A stretch of DNA of 64,000 nt, taken from NCBI GenBank assembly GCA_933228895.1, contig OW121851.1, forward strand, positions 128,201,624 through 128,265,623, written 5' to 3'. Of this stretch, positions 1-9,522 are shown piece by piece. The notes beneath the pieces are model-generated. The model made no database searches and was not told where the DNA came from. It worked only from the letters and a program-made list of their open reading frames with translations. This stretch comes from Platycnemis pennipes. Taxonomy: Eukaryota > Arthropoda > Insecta > Odonata > Platycnemididae. Position 1 is the first letter of the stretch; every line of letters starts with the position of its first letter. The position numbers were made by a program, and so were the translations under genes.

Positions 1-1070
1 AATTTTAAAGCAAAATAATTACAAGATTTTGAGAAGCAATATTAATTCTCGTTAACCGTGGCAATTTTTTTGATTTTTGCTTTTGTACATACATCTTGAA
101 TTAACTTTTTGCCTTTCTTGCGTAGCAATTCTTTATAAATTATATCACTATTGCTGAATAATAATCTACGCATTATTTCAAAGCAAAAATATTGTACAAT
201 TCTGAGACGTGTTATCAATCTTAATTGATGGTTATACTTTTGTTCTGTTTCTCCTTTTTTCATCTGAAAACGACTTTTGATACTATTCTCTGTGCACTTC
301 CTTGGAATTTGTGCAGTGATTGATAGAAAAATAAGAATCGGATTTTGATAAGTGATTTTAATTCCTCGTTAATGCAGCAAAATTATTATTTTTTGCTTAT
401 TTTATTTAAAATTATCTTTTTTGTCTTTTCACCTAGAAATTCGCAATCAAATATGCCATGTTTCCAAGCAAAATAATCATACAATTCCGAGAATTATTTT
501 CCATTCCAAATTTAATGTGCAAATTTTGCTTTCATTTCTCATTTTTTTAAATCTAAAAAACGAATATTAAGCTTCTTCCCTGTATACTGCCTAGTAATTT
601 CTGCAGATGTTCATAGATTAATAAAAATACAACTTGGATAAGAAATTTCAATTCTCAATTTATACTACCTGTTTTGTTGTATTTATTATTTATTTTTCCC
701 TTTTTTATCCTTAATTACCTCTTTTTCTGGTAATTTCTTATAAATTATTTTAAGATAAATACATAATAAATTATAGAGTATTTCAAAGGAAAATTATTAT
801 ACCATTCTGAGACCTGTTACCAATTCTGGATGCCTGCAACTAATTTCGTTTTGTTTCGGCTATTTTTCATCTGAAATTGACCTATAATAAAAGATAAGAT
901 ATAATAAAATATAATGAAATTAATATAAAATTTTGATAGGCCAGTTAATTTCTCCATTCATACTATTAATTATTTTTTGTTTAAATCATGTAAAATTATC
1001 TTTTTTGCATTTTCTCGTTAAAATTCATAATCAAATGCGCAGCATTTCTAAGCAAAATAATGATACGATT
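1..1070. repeat. ~300-bp tandem repeat family, dimeric (about 600 bp), unrelated to the main satellite
   Basis: There is no gene here. The phrase GCAAAATAAT or a close variant, followed by an ATACAATTCTGAG-like stretch, recurs near 10, 183, 468, 789 and 1052. Around it, whole blocks align: about 50-360, 361-655, 656-955 and a truncated 956-1070. Blocks 1 and 3 resemble each other most (offset about 606), as do blocks 2 and 4 (offset about 584), so the array is a ~300-bp monomer in alternating dimers. Divergence between copies is high. The last copy stops inside the GCAAAATAATGATACGATT phrase, where the ~142-bp satellite begins. A minus-strand open frame of 73 codons at 42-263 is not shared by the sister copies and I do not treat it as a gene. 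Confidence 0.65.
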
Positions 1071-2200
1071 AACTTTTGAGAAAACGCCCCGAGCTAAATT
1101 TTTTGTTTTGCAATATGGTTTTTCATAAAATAAGGTAAAACGTACAGGGGAGAGGAGAAAAGCTAATTTTAGTGGGATAACAGTGTAGAAATGAATTAAT
1201 GAAGAAGAAATAACTTTATAGAAAACGCCTCCCTAGCCCTATTTTGTGTTTTTTAATATGTTTTTTGTAAAATTAGGTGAAGAGTACTGAGGAGAGGCGA
1301 AAAAGTTAATTTTAGTGGAATAACAGTGGTAGGAATGAATTTATGACGAATAAATAACTTTTGAGAAAAATATCTCTAGCTGAATTTTTTGTTTTGCAAT
1401 TATGTTATTTATAAAGTTAGGTGAAATGTATTGAGGAGAGGCGACAAAAGTTAATTTTAATAAAATTACAGTCGTAGAAATGAATTTATGAGGAAGAAAT
1501 AACTTTTGAGAAAACGCCTCTCTAGCTGAATTTTTTTTTGCAATTACGTTTTTCATAAAATAAGATAAAAAGTACTAGGTAGATGCGAAAAAGTTAATTT
1601 CAGTAGAATAACAGTGTTGTAATGAGTTTATGAGGAATAAATAACTTTTGAGAAATCACCTCTCTAGCTGAATTTAGTGTATTGCAAATATGTTATTTAT
1701 AAAATTAGGTTAAATGAATTGAGAAGATGCGAAAAAATTAATTTTAATAAAATAACAGTGGTAGAAATGAAATTATGAGAAAGAAATAACTTTTGAGAAG
1801 ACGCATCCCATAAATGTTTTGTTTTGCAATGAAGTTTTTCATAAAATAAGGTAAAAAGTACTAAGGAGATACGAAAAAGCTAATTTTAAAGGAATAACAG
1901 TGGTAGAAATGAATTTATGAGGAAGAAATAACTTTTGAGAAAACGACTCTGTAGCTGAACTTTTTGTTTTGCAATTATGTTATTTATAAAGTTAGGTGAA
2001 ATGTATTGAGGAGAGGCGACAAAAGTTAATTTTAATAAAATTACAGTGGTAGAAATGAAATTATGAGAAAGAAATAACTTTTGAGAAGACGCCTCTCATA
2101 AATGTTTTGTTTTTCAATGAAGTTTTCCATAAAATAAGATAAAAAGTACTAAGGAGATACGAAATATCTAATTTTAAAGGAATAACAGTGTATAAATGAA

Positions 2201-2772
2201 TTTATGAGGAAGAAATAATTTTTGAGAAAACACCTCTCTAGCTGAATTTAGTGTATTGCAAATATGTTATTTATAAAATTAGGTTAAATGTATTGAGAAG
2301 ATGCGAAAAAATTAATTTTAATAAAATAACAGTGGTAGAAATGAAATTATTAGAAAGAAATAACTTTTGAGAAGACGCCTCTCATAAATGTTTTGTTTTT
2401 CAATGAAGTTTTCCATAAAATAAGATAAAAAGTACTAAGGAGATACGAAATATCTAATTTTAAAGGAATAACAGTGTATAAATGAATTTATGAGGAAGAA
2501 ATAATTTTTGAGAAAACACCTCTCTAGCTGAATTTAGTGTATTGCAAATATGTTATTTATAAAATTAGGTTAAATGTATTGAGAAGATGCGAAAAAATTA
2601 ATTTTAATAAAATAACAGTGGTAGAAATGAAATTATTAGAAAGAAATAACTTTTGAGAAGACGCCTCCCATAAATGTTTTGTTTTGCAATGAAGTTTTCC
2701 ATAAAATAAGATAAAAAGTACTAAGGAGATACGAAATATCTAATTTTAAAGGAATAACAGTGTATAAATGAA
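2201..2772. repeat. Dimeric higher-order block, 2 x 286 bp, in satellite A
   Basis: The two-monomer block beginning TTTATGAGGAAGAAATAATT at 2201 is repeated at 2487, and its start recurs again at 2773. Both offsets are exactly 286 bp and the copies are nearly identical, whereas neighbouring single monomers are clearly diverged. This is a local higher-order duplication of two monomers, presumably by unequal exchange in register. Confidence 0.85.
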
Positions 2773-4675
2773 TTTATGAGGAAGAAATAATTTTTGAGAA
2801 AACACTTCTCTAGCTGAATTTTTTGTTTGGCAAAATTGTTGTTTAAAAAATTATGTGAAATGTATTGTGGAGAGGCGAAAAAATTATTTTAATAAAATAA
2901 CAGTTGTAGAACAGAATTTTTCTGGAAGAATTAACTTTTGAAAAAACGCCTCCCATAAATTTTTTGTTATGCAATGAAGTTTTTCATAAAATAAGGTAAA
3001 AAGTACTAAGTAGATACGGAAAAGCTATTTTTTTAAGAAATACCAGTGTGTAAATGAATTTATGAGGATGAAATATATTTTGAGAAAAAACCTCTCTCGC
3101 TGAATTATTCGTATTGCAATTATGTCATTTGCAAAATTAGGTGAAAAGTACTGAGGAGAGGCAAAAAACATAATTTTAGTGGAATAACAGTGGTAGAATG
3201 AATTTATGAGGAAGAAATAACTTTTGAATTAACGCCTGATTAGCTGAATTTTTTTTGCAATTAGGTTATTTATAAAATTAGGGGAAAAATATTGAGATGC
3301 GAAAAAGTAATTTTTTATAAAAAAACGGTAGTAGAAATGAATTTATGAGGAAGAAAAAACTATTGAGAAGACGCTTCTGAGCTGAATTTTTTTGCTATTA
3401 TGTTATTTATGAAATTAGGTGAAATGTATTGAGGAGAGGCGAAAAAGTTAGTTTTAGTGGAATAACAGTGTTGGAAATCAATTTATGAGGAAGAAATAAC
3501 TTTTGAGAAATCACTTCACTAGTTGCATTTTCTGTTTTGCAATAATGTTATTTATAAATTTAGGTGAAAAGTACTTAGGAGAGGCGAAAAATTTAATTTT
3601 AGTGGAATAACAGTGGTAGAAATTAATTTGTGTGGAAAAAATAATTTTTGAGAAATCGACTCTAGCTAAATTTTTAGTTTTACAATGAAGTTTTTCATAT
3701 ACGTAAGGTGAAAAGTACTGAGGAGAGGCGAAAAAGTTACTGTTAGTGGACTAACACCGGCAGAAATTAATTTTTGAGGAAGAAAAAACTATTGAGAAGA
3801 CGCTTCTGAGCTGAATTTTTTTCGCTATTATGTTATTTATAAAAATAGGTGAAAAATATTGAGGAGAGGCAAAAAAATAATTTTAGTGGAATAACGGTGG
3901 TAGAAATGAATTTATGAGGAAGAAATAACTTTTGAGAAAACGCTTCTGTAGCTGAATTTTTTTAATGCTATTATGTTATTTATGAAATTAGGTGAAATGT
4001 ATTAAGGAGAGGCGAAAAAGTTAATTTTAGTGGACTTATAGTGGTAGACATGAATTAATAAGGAAAAAAAAACCTTTCTAGCTGACTTTATCGTTTGGCA
4101 ATTTTGTTATTTATAAAATTAGGTAAATGTATTATTATTATCTAAATTTGAGAGTCGAAAAAGTTAATTTTAGTGGAATAACAGTGGTAGAAAGGAATTT
4201 ATGGAGAAGAAATAACTTTTGTGAAAACGCCTGTCTAGCTGAATATTTTGTTTTGCAATTATGTGTTTCATAAAATAAGGTGAAGGGTAACAAGGGAGAG
4301 GGAAAATTAAATTTAGTGTTTTTACGGTTGTAGAAATGAATTTATGAGGAATAAATAACTTTTGAGAAAATGCCTCTAGCAGAATTTTTTCTTTTGCAAT
4401 TATGTTATTCATAAAATAAGGTGAAAAGTACTGAGGAGATGCGAAAAAGTAAATTTTAGTGGCATAACAGTGGCAGAAATGATTTTATGAGGTAGAAATA
4501 ACTTGTGAGAAAACGCTTCTGCAGCTGAATTTTTTTTGCTATTATGTTATTTATGAAATTAGGTGAAATGTATTGAGAAGAGGCGAAAAAGTTAGTTTTA
4601 GTGGAATAACAGTGTTAGAAATGAATTTATGAGGATGAAATAACTTTTGATAAAACGCCTCTCTAGCTGAATTGT

Positions 4676-5251
4676 TTGTTATGCAATGAGGTTTTTCATA
4701 AAATAAGATAAAAAGTACTAGGTAGATGCGAAAAAGTTAATTTTAGTAGAATAACAGTGTTGAAATGAGTTTATGAGGAATAAATTACTTTTGAGAAATC
4801 ACCTCTCTAGCTGAATTTAGTCTATTGTAAATATGTTATTTATTTATAAAATTAGGTGAAATGTATTGAGAAGATGCGAAAAAATTAATTTTAATAAAAT
4901 AACAGTGGTAGAAATGACATTATGAGAAAGAAATAACTTTTGAGAAGACGCCTCCCATAAATGTTTTGTTATGCAATGAGGTTTTTCATAAAATAAGATA
5001 AAAAGTACTAGGTAGATGCGAAAAAGTTAATTTTAGTAGAATAACAGTGTTGAAATGAGTTTATGAGGAATAAATTACTTTTGAGAAATCACCTCTCTAG
5101 CTGAATTTAGTCTATTGTAAATATGTTATTTATAAAATTAGGTGAAATGTATTGAGAAGATGCGAAAAAATTAATTTTAATAAAATAACAGTGGTAGAAA
5201 TGACATTATGAGAAAGAAATAACTTTTGAGAAGACGCCTCCCATAAATGTT
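4676..5251. repeat. Second dimeric higher-order block (~286-290 bp unit) in satellite A
   Basis: A two-monomer segment starting at the GTTATGCAATGAGG phrase near 4676 is repeated near 4966. The first copy has an extra TTTA in its TATTTATTTATAAAATT stretch near 4840, so the offset is 290 before and 286 after it. Apart from that the copies are almost identical. Confidence 0.8.
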
Positions 5252-5885
5252 TTGTTTTGCAATGAAGTTTTTCATAAAATAAGATAAAAAGTACTAAGGA
5301 GATACGAAAAATCTAATTTTAAAGGAATAACAGTGTATAAATGATTTTATGAGGAAGAAATAATTATTTAGAAAACACCTCTCTTGCTGAATTTATTGTT
5401 TTGCAATTATGTTATTTATAAATTTAGGTGAAAAGTAATGAGGAGAGGTTAAAAAATTAATTTTAGTGGAATAACAGTTGTAGAAATGAATTTATGTGGA
5501 AAAAATAACTTTAGAAAAAAAGGCGTCTGTAGTTGAATTTTTTGTTTTGCAAAAAGGTTATTTATAAAATTAGGCGAAAAATATTGAGGAGATGCGAAAA
5601 AGTAAATTTTTATAAAAAAAAAGGTAGTAGAAATGAATTTATGAGGAAGAAAAAACTATTGAGAAGACACTTCTGAATTGAATTTTTTTCGCTATTATGT
5701 TATTTATGAAATTAGGTGAAATGTATTGAGGAGAGGCGAAAAAGTTAGTTTTAGTGGAATAACAGTGTTAGAAATCAATTTATGAGGAAGAAATAACTTT
5801 TCAGAAATCACCTCTCTAGCTGAATTTAGTCTATTGCAAATATGTTATTTATAAAATTAGGTTAAATGTATTGAGAAGATGCGAA

Positions 5886-5909
5886 GGTGGCTTTAAGCTC
5901 AGCCGCGAG
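5886..5909. other. 24-bp non-satellite orphan at the A/B subfamily junction
   Basis: Between GATGCGAA (the end of an A monomer cut in mid-unit) and AATTTTGAGAATAAG (the start of a B-type monomer) lie 24 bases, beginning GGTGGCTTTAAGC and ending AGCCGCGAG, that match neither subfamily. They are much more G+C-rich than their surroundings. I infer filler or captured sequence at a rearrangement breakpoint. Confidence 0.6.
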
Positions 5910-8102
5910 AATTTTGAGAATAAGAGGCTTTATTTGAACAATTTTTTTTCTATTAAGTTATGCATAATATGAAAAAAAACAGAGAAAAGATAAAAAAATT
6001 ATTTTTAGTGGAAAAACAGTATAAGAAATATTTTTATTAAGAAGAAATAAGTTGAAAAAAAAGAATCTTTATCTGATAAATTTGTTTTTCTATTAAGATT
6101 AGCACAAATGAGGTGAAAAGTACTCACAAGGGGTGAAAAAGGTAATTTTAGTGGAATAGTAATGGTGGAAATGATATTATTTGGAAGAATGACTTTCAAA
6201 AAAAAAACCTTCTTTCTCTGAATTTTTTTTACTGTTAATCTTTGCATAAAATCAGGTAAACAATACTGATATGAGGCAAAAAATTTAATTTAAGTGGAAT
6301 ATTAGTGGAAGAAATACATTTATTAGGTAGAAATAACTATTGAGAAAAAAATCTTTATCTTTAGTATTTCTTTTTCTATAGATTTTTGCATCAAATGATG
6401 TGAAAATAGCTGAAAACATGCCAAAAATTTAATTTTACTGAGATAACGTAAGAAGAAATTAGATTGCTTTGAAGGAATTACCTTCTGAGAAAACGCCTCT
6501 CGTTCTAAATTTTTGTTTCGCTATTAACTTTCGTAAAATATGTAATGAAAAGTACTAACAAGAGGTGAAAAGTATATTTAGTAGAATAAACGTGGTAGAT
6601 CTCAATTTATTAGGAAGAAATAACTTTTGAGAAAAAGAGACTTTATCTGAACAATTTTTTTTTCTATTAAGATTAGCATTACATGAGGTGAAAAGTACTC
6701 GCAAAGGGCAAAACATTTAGTTTTAAGTGGAATTACAGAGGTAGAAAAACTTTTATTAGGTAGAAATTATTTTGAGAAAAAAAATTCTTTTCTGAACAAT
6801 TTATTGTTCTATTTAGTTTTGCATCAAATGAGTTAAAAATAGTAGAGAACATGCAAAAAATTTAATTTTAGTGAAATAACATAAGAAGAAATAAGATAAC
6901 TTAGAAGGAAATAACTTTTGAAAAAACGCCTCTCGATTTACATTTTTGTTTTGATATTCATTTTGCTTAAATGAAGGTGAAAAGTACTGAGAAGTGCTAA
7001 AAAAATTAAATTTTATTTAAATAATAGTGATGGAAATGATTTTTTTGGAAGAAATAACATTTTAAAAAAAGAATATACATCTGAGCTATTTGTTTTCTAT
7101 TTAGTTTTGCACGAAATGAGGTGATAACTGCTGAAAACAAGCGAAAGAGTTGTTTTTAGTGGAATAACTGTGGTGGATATGTTTTTTTAGGAAGAAATAA
7201 CTTTTTGAAAAACCCCTTTTTCTCTGAATTTTTTTTACTATTTATCTTTGTATAAAATCAGGTAAACAATACTGAGAAGAGGCAAATATTTAATTTTAGT
7301 GGAATAACAGTGGTAGAAATAAATTTATTAGGAAGAAATAACTTTTGAGAAAACGCCTCTGTCTCGGAATTTTAACATTTGCTATTACCATTGCATAAAA
7401 TGAAGGAAAAAACTGTGATGTGGCGAAAATTTTAATTTTAGTGAAATAACATAAGAAGCAATAAGATTACTTAGGTGTAAATAACTTTTGAGAAAACGCC
7501 TCACGGTCTGAATTTTTTGTTTACATATTAAGTTTTGCTTAAAATGATGTGAATGTGAAAAAATTTAATTTTATTGGAATAACAGTGGTGAAAATGAATT
7601 TTTAGGAAGAAATAACGTTTAAAAAAAAGAATTTTTATCTGAGCAATTTTTTTTTCTAGTAAGTTTTGCATGAAATGAGTCGATAGGTACTTAAAACAAG
7701 CCAAAGAGTTAATTTTAGTGGAAGAACAGTGGTGGAGATGATTTTATTAAGAAGATATAATTTAAAGAAAAACCTCCTCAATCTGTACTATTTTTATATT
7801 AGGCTTTGCATATAAAGAGATAAAATTACTGAAAAGAGGCGGAAAATGTAATTTTAGTGGAATACCAGAGTTAGAAATGAAGTTATTAGGAAAAAGTACC
7901 TTTTTGGAAAACGCCTCTTCGCATGAATTTTTTTGCTTTCCTTCAATTGAGGTGAAAAGTACTGAGAAAAGCTGTAGAAGTTTAATTTTATTGAAATAAC
8001 AGTGGCACAATGGTTTTTTTTTAAAGAAATAACGTTTGAAAAAATTTTTTTTTTCTAAGCGATTTGTTTTTCTATTAAGTTTTGCATGAAATGAGGAGAT
8101 AA
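5910..8102. repeat. Satellite subfamily B, divergent left segment
   Basis: Tandem monomers of about 140-146 bp with the B landmarks TTATTAGGAAGAAATAACTT, GTTTTTCTATTAAGTTTTGC and GTGGAATAACAGTGGTAG. Individual monomers differ a great deal. The block about 7340-8102 is paralogous to about 60000-60755, sharing among other things an unusual GATGTGAATGTGAAAAAATTT, and 5960-6700 is paralogous to about 54480-55450. The segment ends abruptly at the transposon. A minus-strand open frame of 157 codons at 7762-8235 crosses that boundary and is not a gene. Confidence 0.9.
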
Positions 8103-8113
8103 GGGTACGTCCA
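8103..8113 (+). repeat. Left terminal inverted repeat
   Basis: GGGTACGTCCA. Its last five bases GTCCA are mirrored by TGGAC at 8122-8126, giving a small inner dyad. It pairs with 11308-11318. Confidence 0.7.
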
Positions 8114-8457
8114 GTAGAAAGTGGACAAATTGGAAAAAAAAGATTTTCATGGTAGAGTGAAAATTTTTCTTGTATAATGAAATGGATAGACTGGAAAATA
8201 ATTTGTGGAAATAATATATTTATATATTCCTTCATGAACTATCAGAAAATGTATTTAAAGTGGGATTTTAATGAAGTAAGGAATACTCGTCAAATATCAC
8301 CAACTTTAAAATGTCATAAAATATTTTAAAAAAGGTGTAAAGAAATTACTACTTATGTACATATCTTCTACAAGGGTTATATTTTTATTTTGTGGTCACA
8401 TTATGGGTGAAATATAGTGTTTATAATAATCAATAACAAAAAATGGAAGTAATTTTT

Positions 8458-8660
8458 GTCACAAGACATAACAGAAACAGTCATTTGTTTTGGTGGTACC
8501 CATACTCATGGAGCCACGGTAACCAAATTTTCAGTACTGTTTTTTTACTATACCATCAGTAGATTGGCCAAGTGTCACATTTCTAGATGATTCCACTGCT
8601 GAATGGTTTCCATTTCTTACTGGTCACAAGAGTAACAAAGGCCTTTGTCACAAGAGTAAC
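8458..8660 (+). repeat. Left subterminal transposase-site candidates
   Basis: Two identical copies of GTCACAAGAGTAAC lie at 8623-8636 and 8647-8660, and a variant GTCACAAGACATAAC lies at 8458-8472. The motif is an imperfect palindrome (GTCAC, four bases, GTAAC). Subterminal motifs repeated on both sides of a transposase gene are usually transposase-binding sites; that role is inferred here. The rest of 8114-8941 is the 5' untranslated part of the element, without a further gene. Confidence 0.65.
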
Positions 8661-8905
8661 AACAGCAGAATATCTTTCTCTCTGAATCTCATTGGAACAC
8701 ATGGTAAATGTTTCAGAGCCAATCATTATAAATTTCTGGGGTCCTTATTACTTGAAAATAAGGTAAGTACTGATTTGATGTATAGTAAAAGTTACAGGCT
8801 AACTTCTTATTTAAACTTAAGATAATAAATGAAGTTGTAACATAAATTTGAAATATAATAATATGAATAGCCAGCTTACTATGGGCACCTTATTTTGCCC
8901 TAATC

Positions 8906-8913
8906 TATAAAAG
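8906..8913 (+). promoter_or_regulatory. Candidate TATA box of the transposase gene
   Basis: TATAAAAG lies 28 bases before the ATG at 8942. If used, it would give a very short leader. A competing layout is a 5' untranslated intron: AAGGTAAGTACT at 8761-8772 is a near-ideal splice donor and weak acceptor-like AG dinucleotides lie before 8942. The sequence does not decide between them. Confidence 0.3.
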
Positions 8914-8941
8914 TATATTCATAGATATCATCTCATGAGGC

Positions 8942-9268
8942 ATGGAACCAGCCAAAAGTAATGCTGAAAGGCAAAGAGAATGGAGAGCTCGCCATAAAAA
9001 TGACGAGAAGTATAAGGCAACACGGTCAAAAATAAATAAGGCTTATATTAACAAAAAGAAGCAATTACAGTCACCTACAGCAAAGGCTCAGGCTAGACTA
9101 AATGCACGTCTACGTAAACAAAAAAGCAGAGAAAAAGCAAAATTAGCAAATGCCAGGACACCAACCGAAATTTCGCCTACAGTGCTTGGTAAAGCATTTA
9201 GTCGTGCTGTGAAAGCTTTGCCGAAATCACCAAGAAAACGAAGTGCAGTGATTGCCAAATGGCCTTGA
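8942..9268 (+). CDS. Transposase N-terminal basic segment (frame 1 part)
   Basis: 108 codons from ATG (8942) to a premature TGA. The peptide is strongly basic. Residues 8-18, AERQREWRARH, and the following DEKYKATRSKINKAY form an Arg/Lys-rich helix-like stretch. A second basic run is at about residues 54-70 and SPRKRSAVIAK is near the end. I recall the opening AERQR-type pattern at the N-terminus of transposase-like proteins with the same core; its role there is probably DNA binding or nuclear entry (inference). The ATG is chosen because it is the first in frame and the family-like pattern begins immediately after it. The last two residues before the stop are probably out of the original frame. 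Confidence 0.65.
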   Translation: MEPAKSNAERQREWRARHKNDEKYKATRSKINKAYINKKKQLQSPTAKAQARLNARLRKQKSREKAKLANARTPTEISPTVLGKAFSRAVKALPKSPRKRSAVIAKWP

Positions 9269-9438
9269 GGTTTGGGGTACAAATAAAAGAACAGACTAAA
9301 TCAGGTGCCCCAAAAAAATTAGATCCTGCAGTTGTGGCCACAGTACTCGATTTCTTCAACAGAGACGACGTAAGTCGTGTCGACCCAGGAATGAAGACCG
9401 CAAGAGTGAGTCGCTCAAGATCAATGGAAGCTATCCAG
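9259..9438 (+). CDS. Transposase linker segment, end of exon 1 (shifted frame)
   Basis: 60 codons in the frame one base back from the N-terminal segment, running to the splice donor at 9439. They encode ALRFGVQIK, a SGAPKKLDPAVVATVLDFF stretch, then NRDDVSRVDPGMK. The phrase of the type FF.RDD.SR..PG.K and the passage into exon 2 at EAIQ/ARRHLL are what I remember of the segment just before the Cys/His cluster in this family. The ATG at 9259 is not proposed as a translation start; it is simply where this frame opens next to the break. Confidence 0.65.
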
Positions 9439-9522
9439 GTAGTTATCATTATTGCATGCTACATATATGTAATAGGCCCAGTCATAAAATGACCAATCTA
9501 ATGTTGGTTTATTATTTTGCAG
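9439..9522 (+). other. Predicted 84-bp GT-AG intron in the transposase gene
   Basis: The donor is CCAG/GTAGTTATC and the acceptor TTTATTATTTTGCAG/GCAC, with a pyrimidine-rich tract before it. Removing it joins two complete codons (phase 0) and restores similarity across the junction (EAIQ/ARRHLL). Read through, the intron has an in-frame stop at 9490-9492. It is short and A+T-rich, as in many invertebrates. Confidence 0.75.

Larger units (their letters stand above)
1071..5885. repeat. Satellite subfamily A, ~142-bp tandem monomer
   Basis: About 34 head-to-tail monomers. The landmark GAGGAAGAAATAAC recurs at 1490, 1632, 1777 and 1919, spacings of 142-145 bp. Each monomer reads, in order: AAATAACTTTTGAGAAAACG, CCTCTCTAGCTGAATTT, TTGCAATTATGTTATTT, AAAATTAGGTGAAAAGTACT, GAGGAGAGGCGAAAAAGTTA, ATTTTAGTGGAATAACAGTG. 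Subfamily A differs from B by TTTATGAGG in place of TTTATTAGG and by the GCAATTATGTTATTTATAAAATTAGG-type spacer. Minus-strand open frames of 70-80 codons (for example 1341-1556 and 4170-4412) are chance read-through of the same monomer. No host gene is visible. Confidence 0.93.

Noticed and set aside
42..263. 73-codon minus-strand open frame in the first repeat
   Set aside because: The related repeat copy about 600 bp away does not preserve it and no domain is recognisable.
7762..8235. 157-codon minus-strand open frame
   Set aside because: It starts in satellite and ends inside the transposon, so it straddles an insertion boundary. The satellite part repeats the KLNRKTN-type peptide seen wherever this strand is read through a monomer.
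9257..9268. Programmed -1 ribosomal frameshift in the transposase
   Set aside because: No X-XXY-YYZ heptamer is visible at the overlap and no strong downstream stem stands out. Simple loss of one base explains it better.
9088..9449. Minus-strand open frames at 9088-9282 and 9198-9449, and plus-strand ones at 9662-9850 and 9938-10198
   Set aside because: They overlap the transposase exons in other frames and have no family-like content.
9517..9522. TTG at 9517 as a start codon for the large transposase frame
   Set aside because: TTGCAG is the end of a splice acceptor. The exon begins at 9523 and joins the upstream exon between codons.
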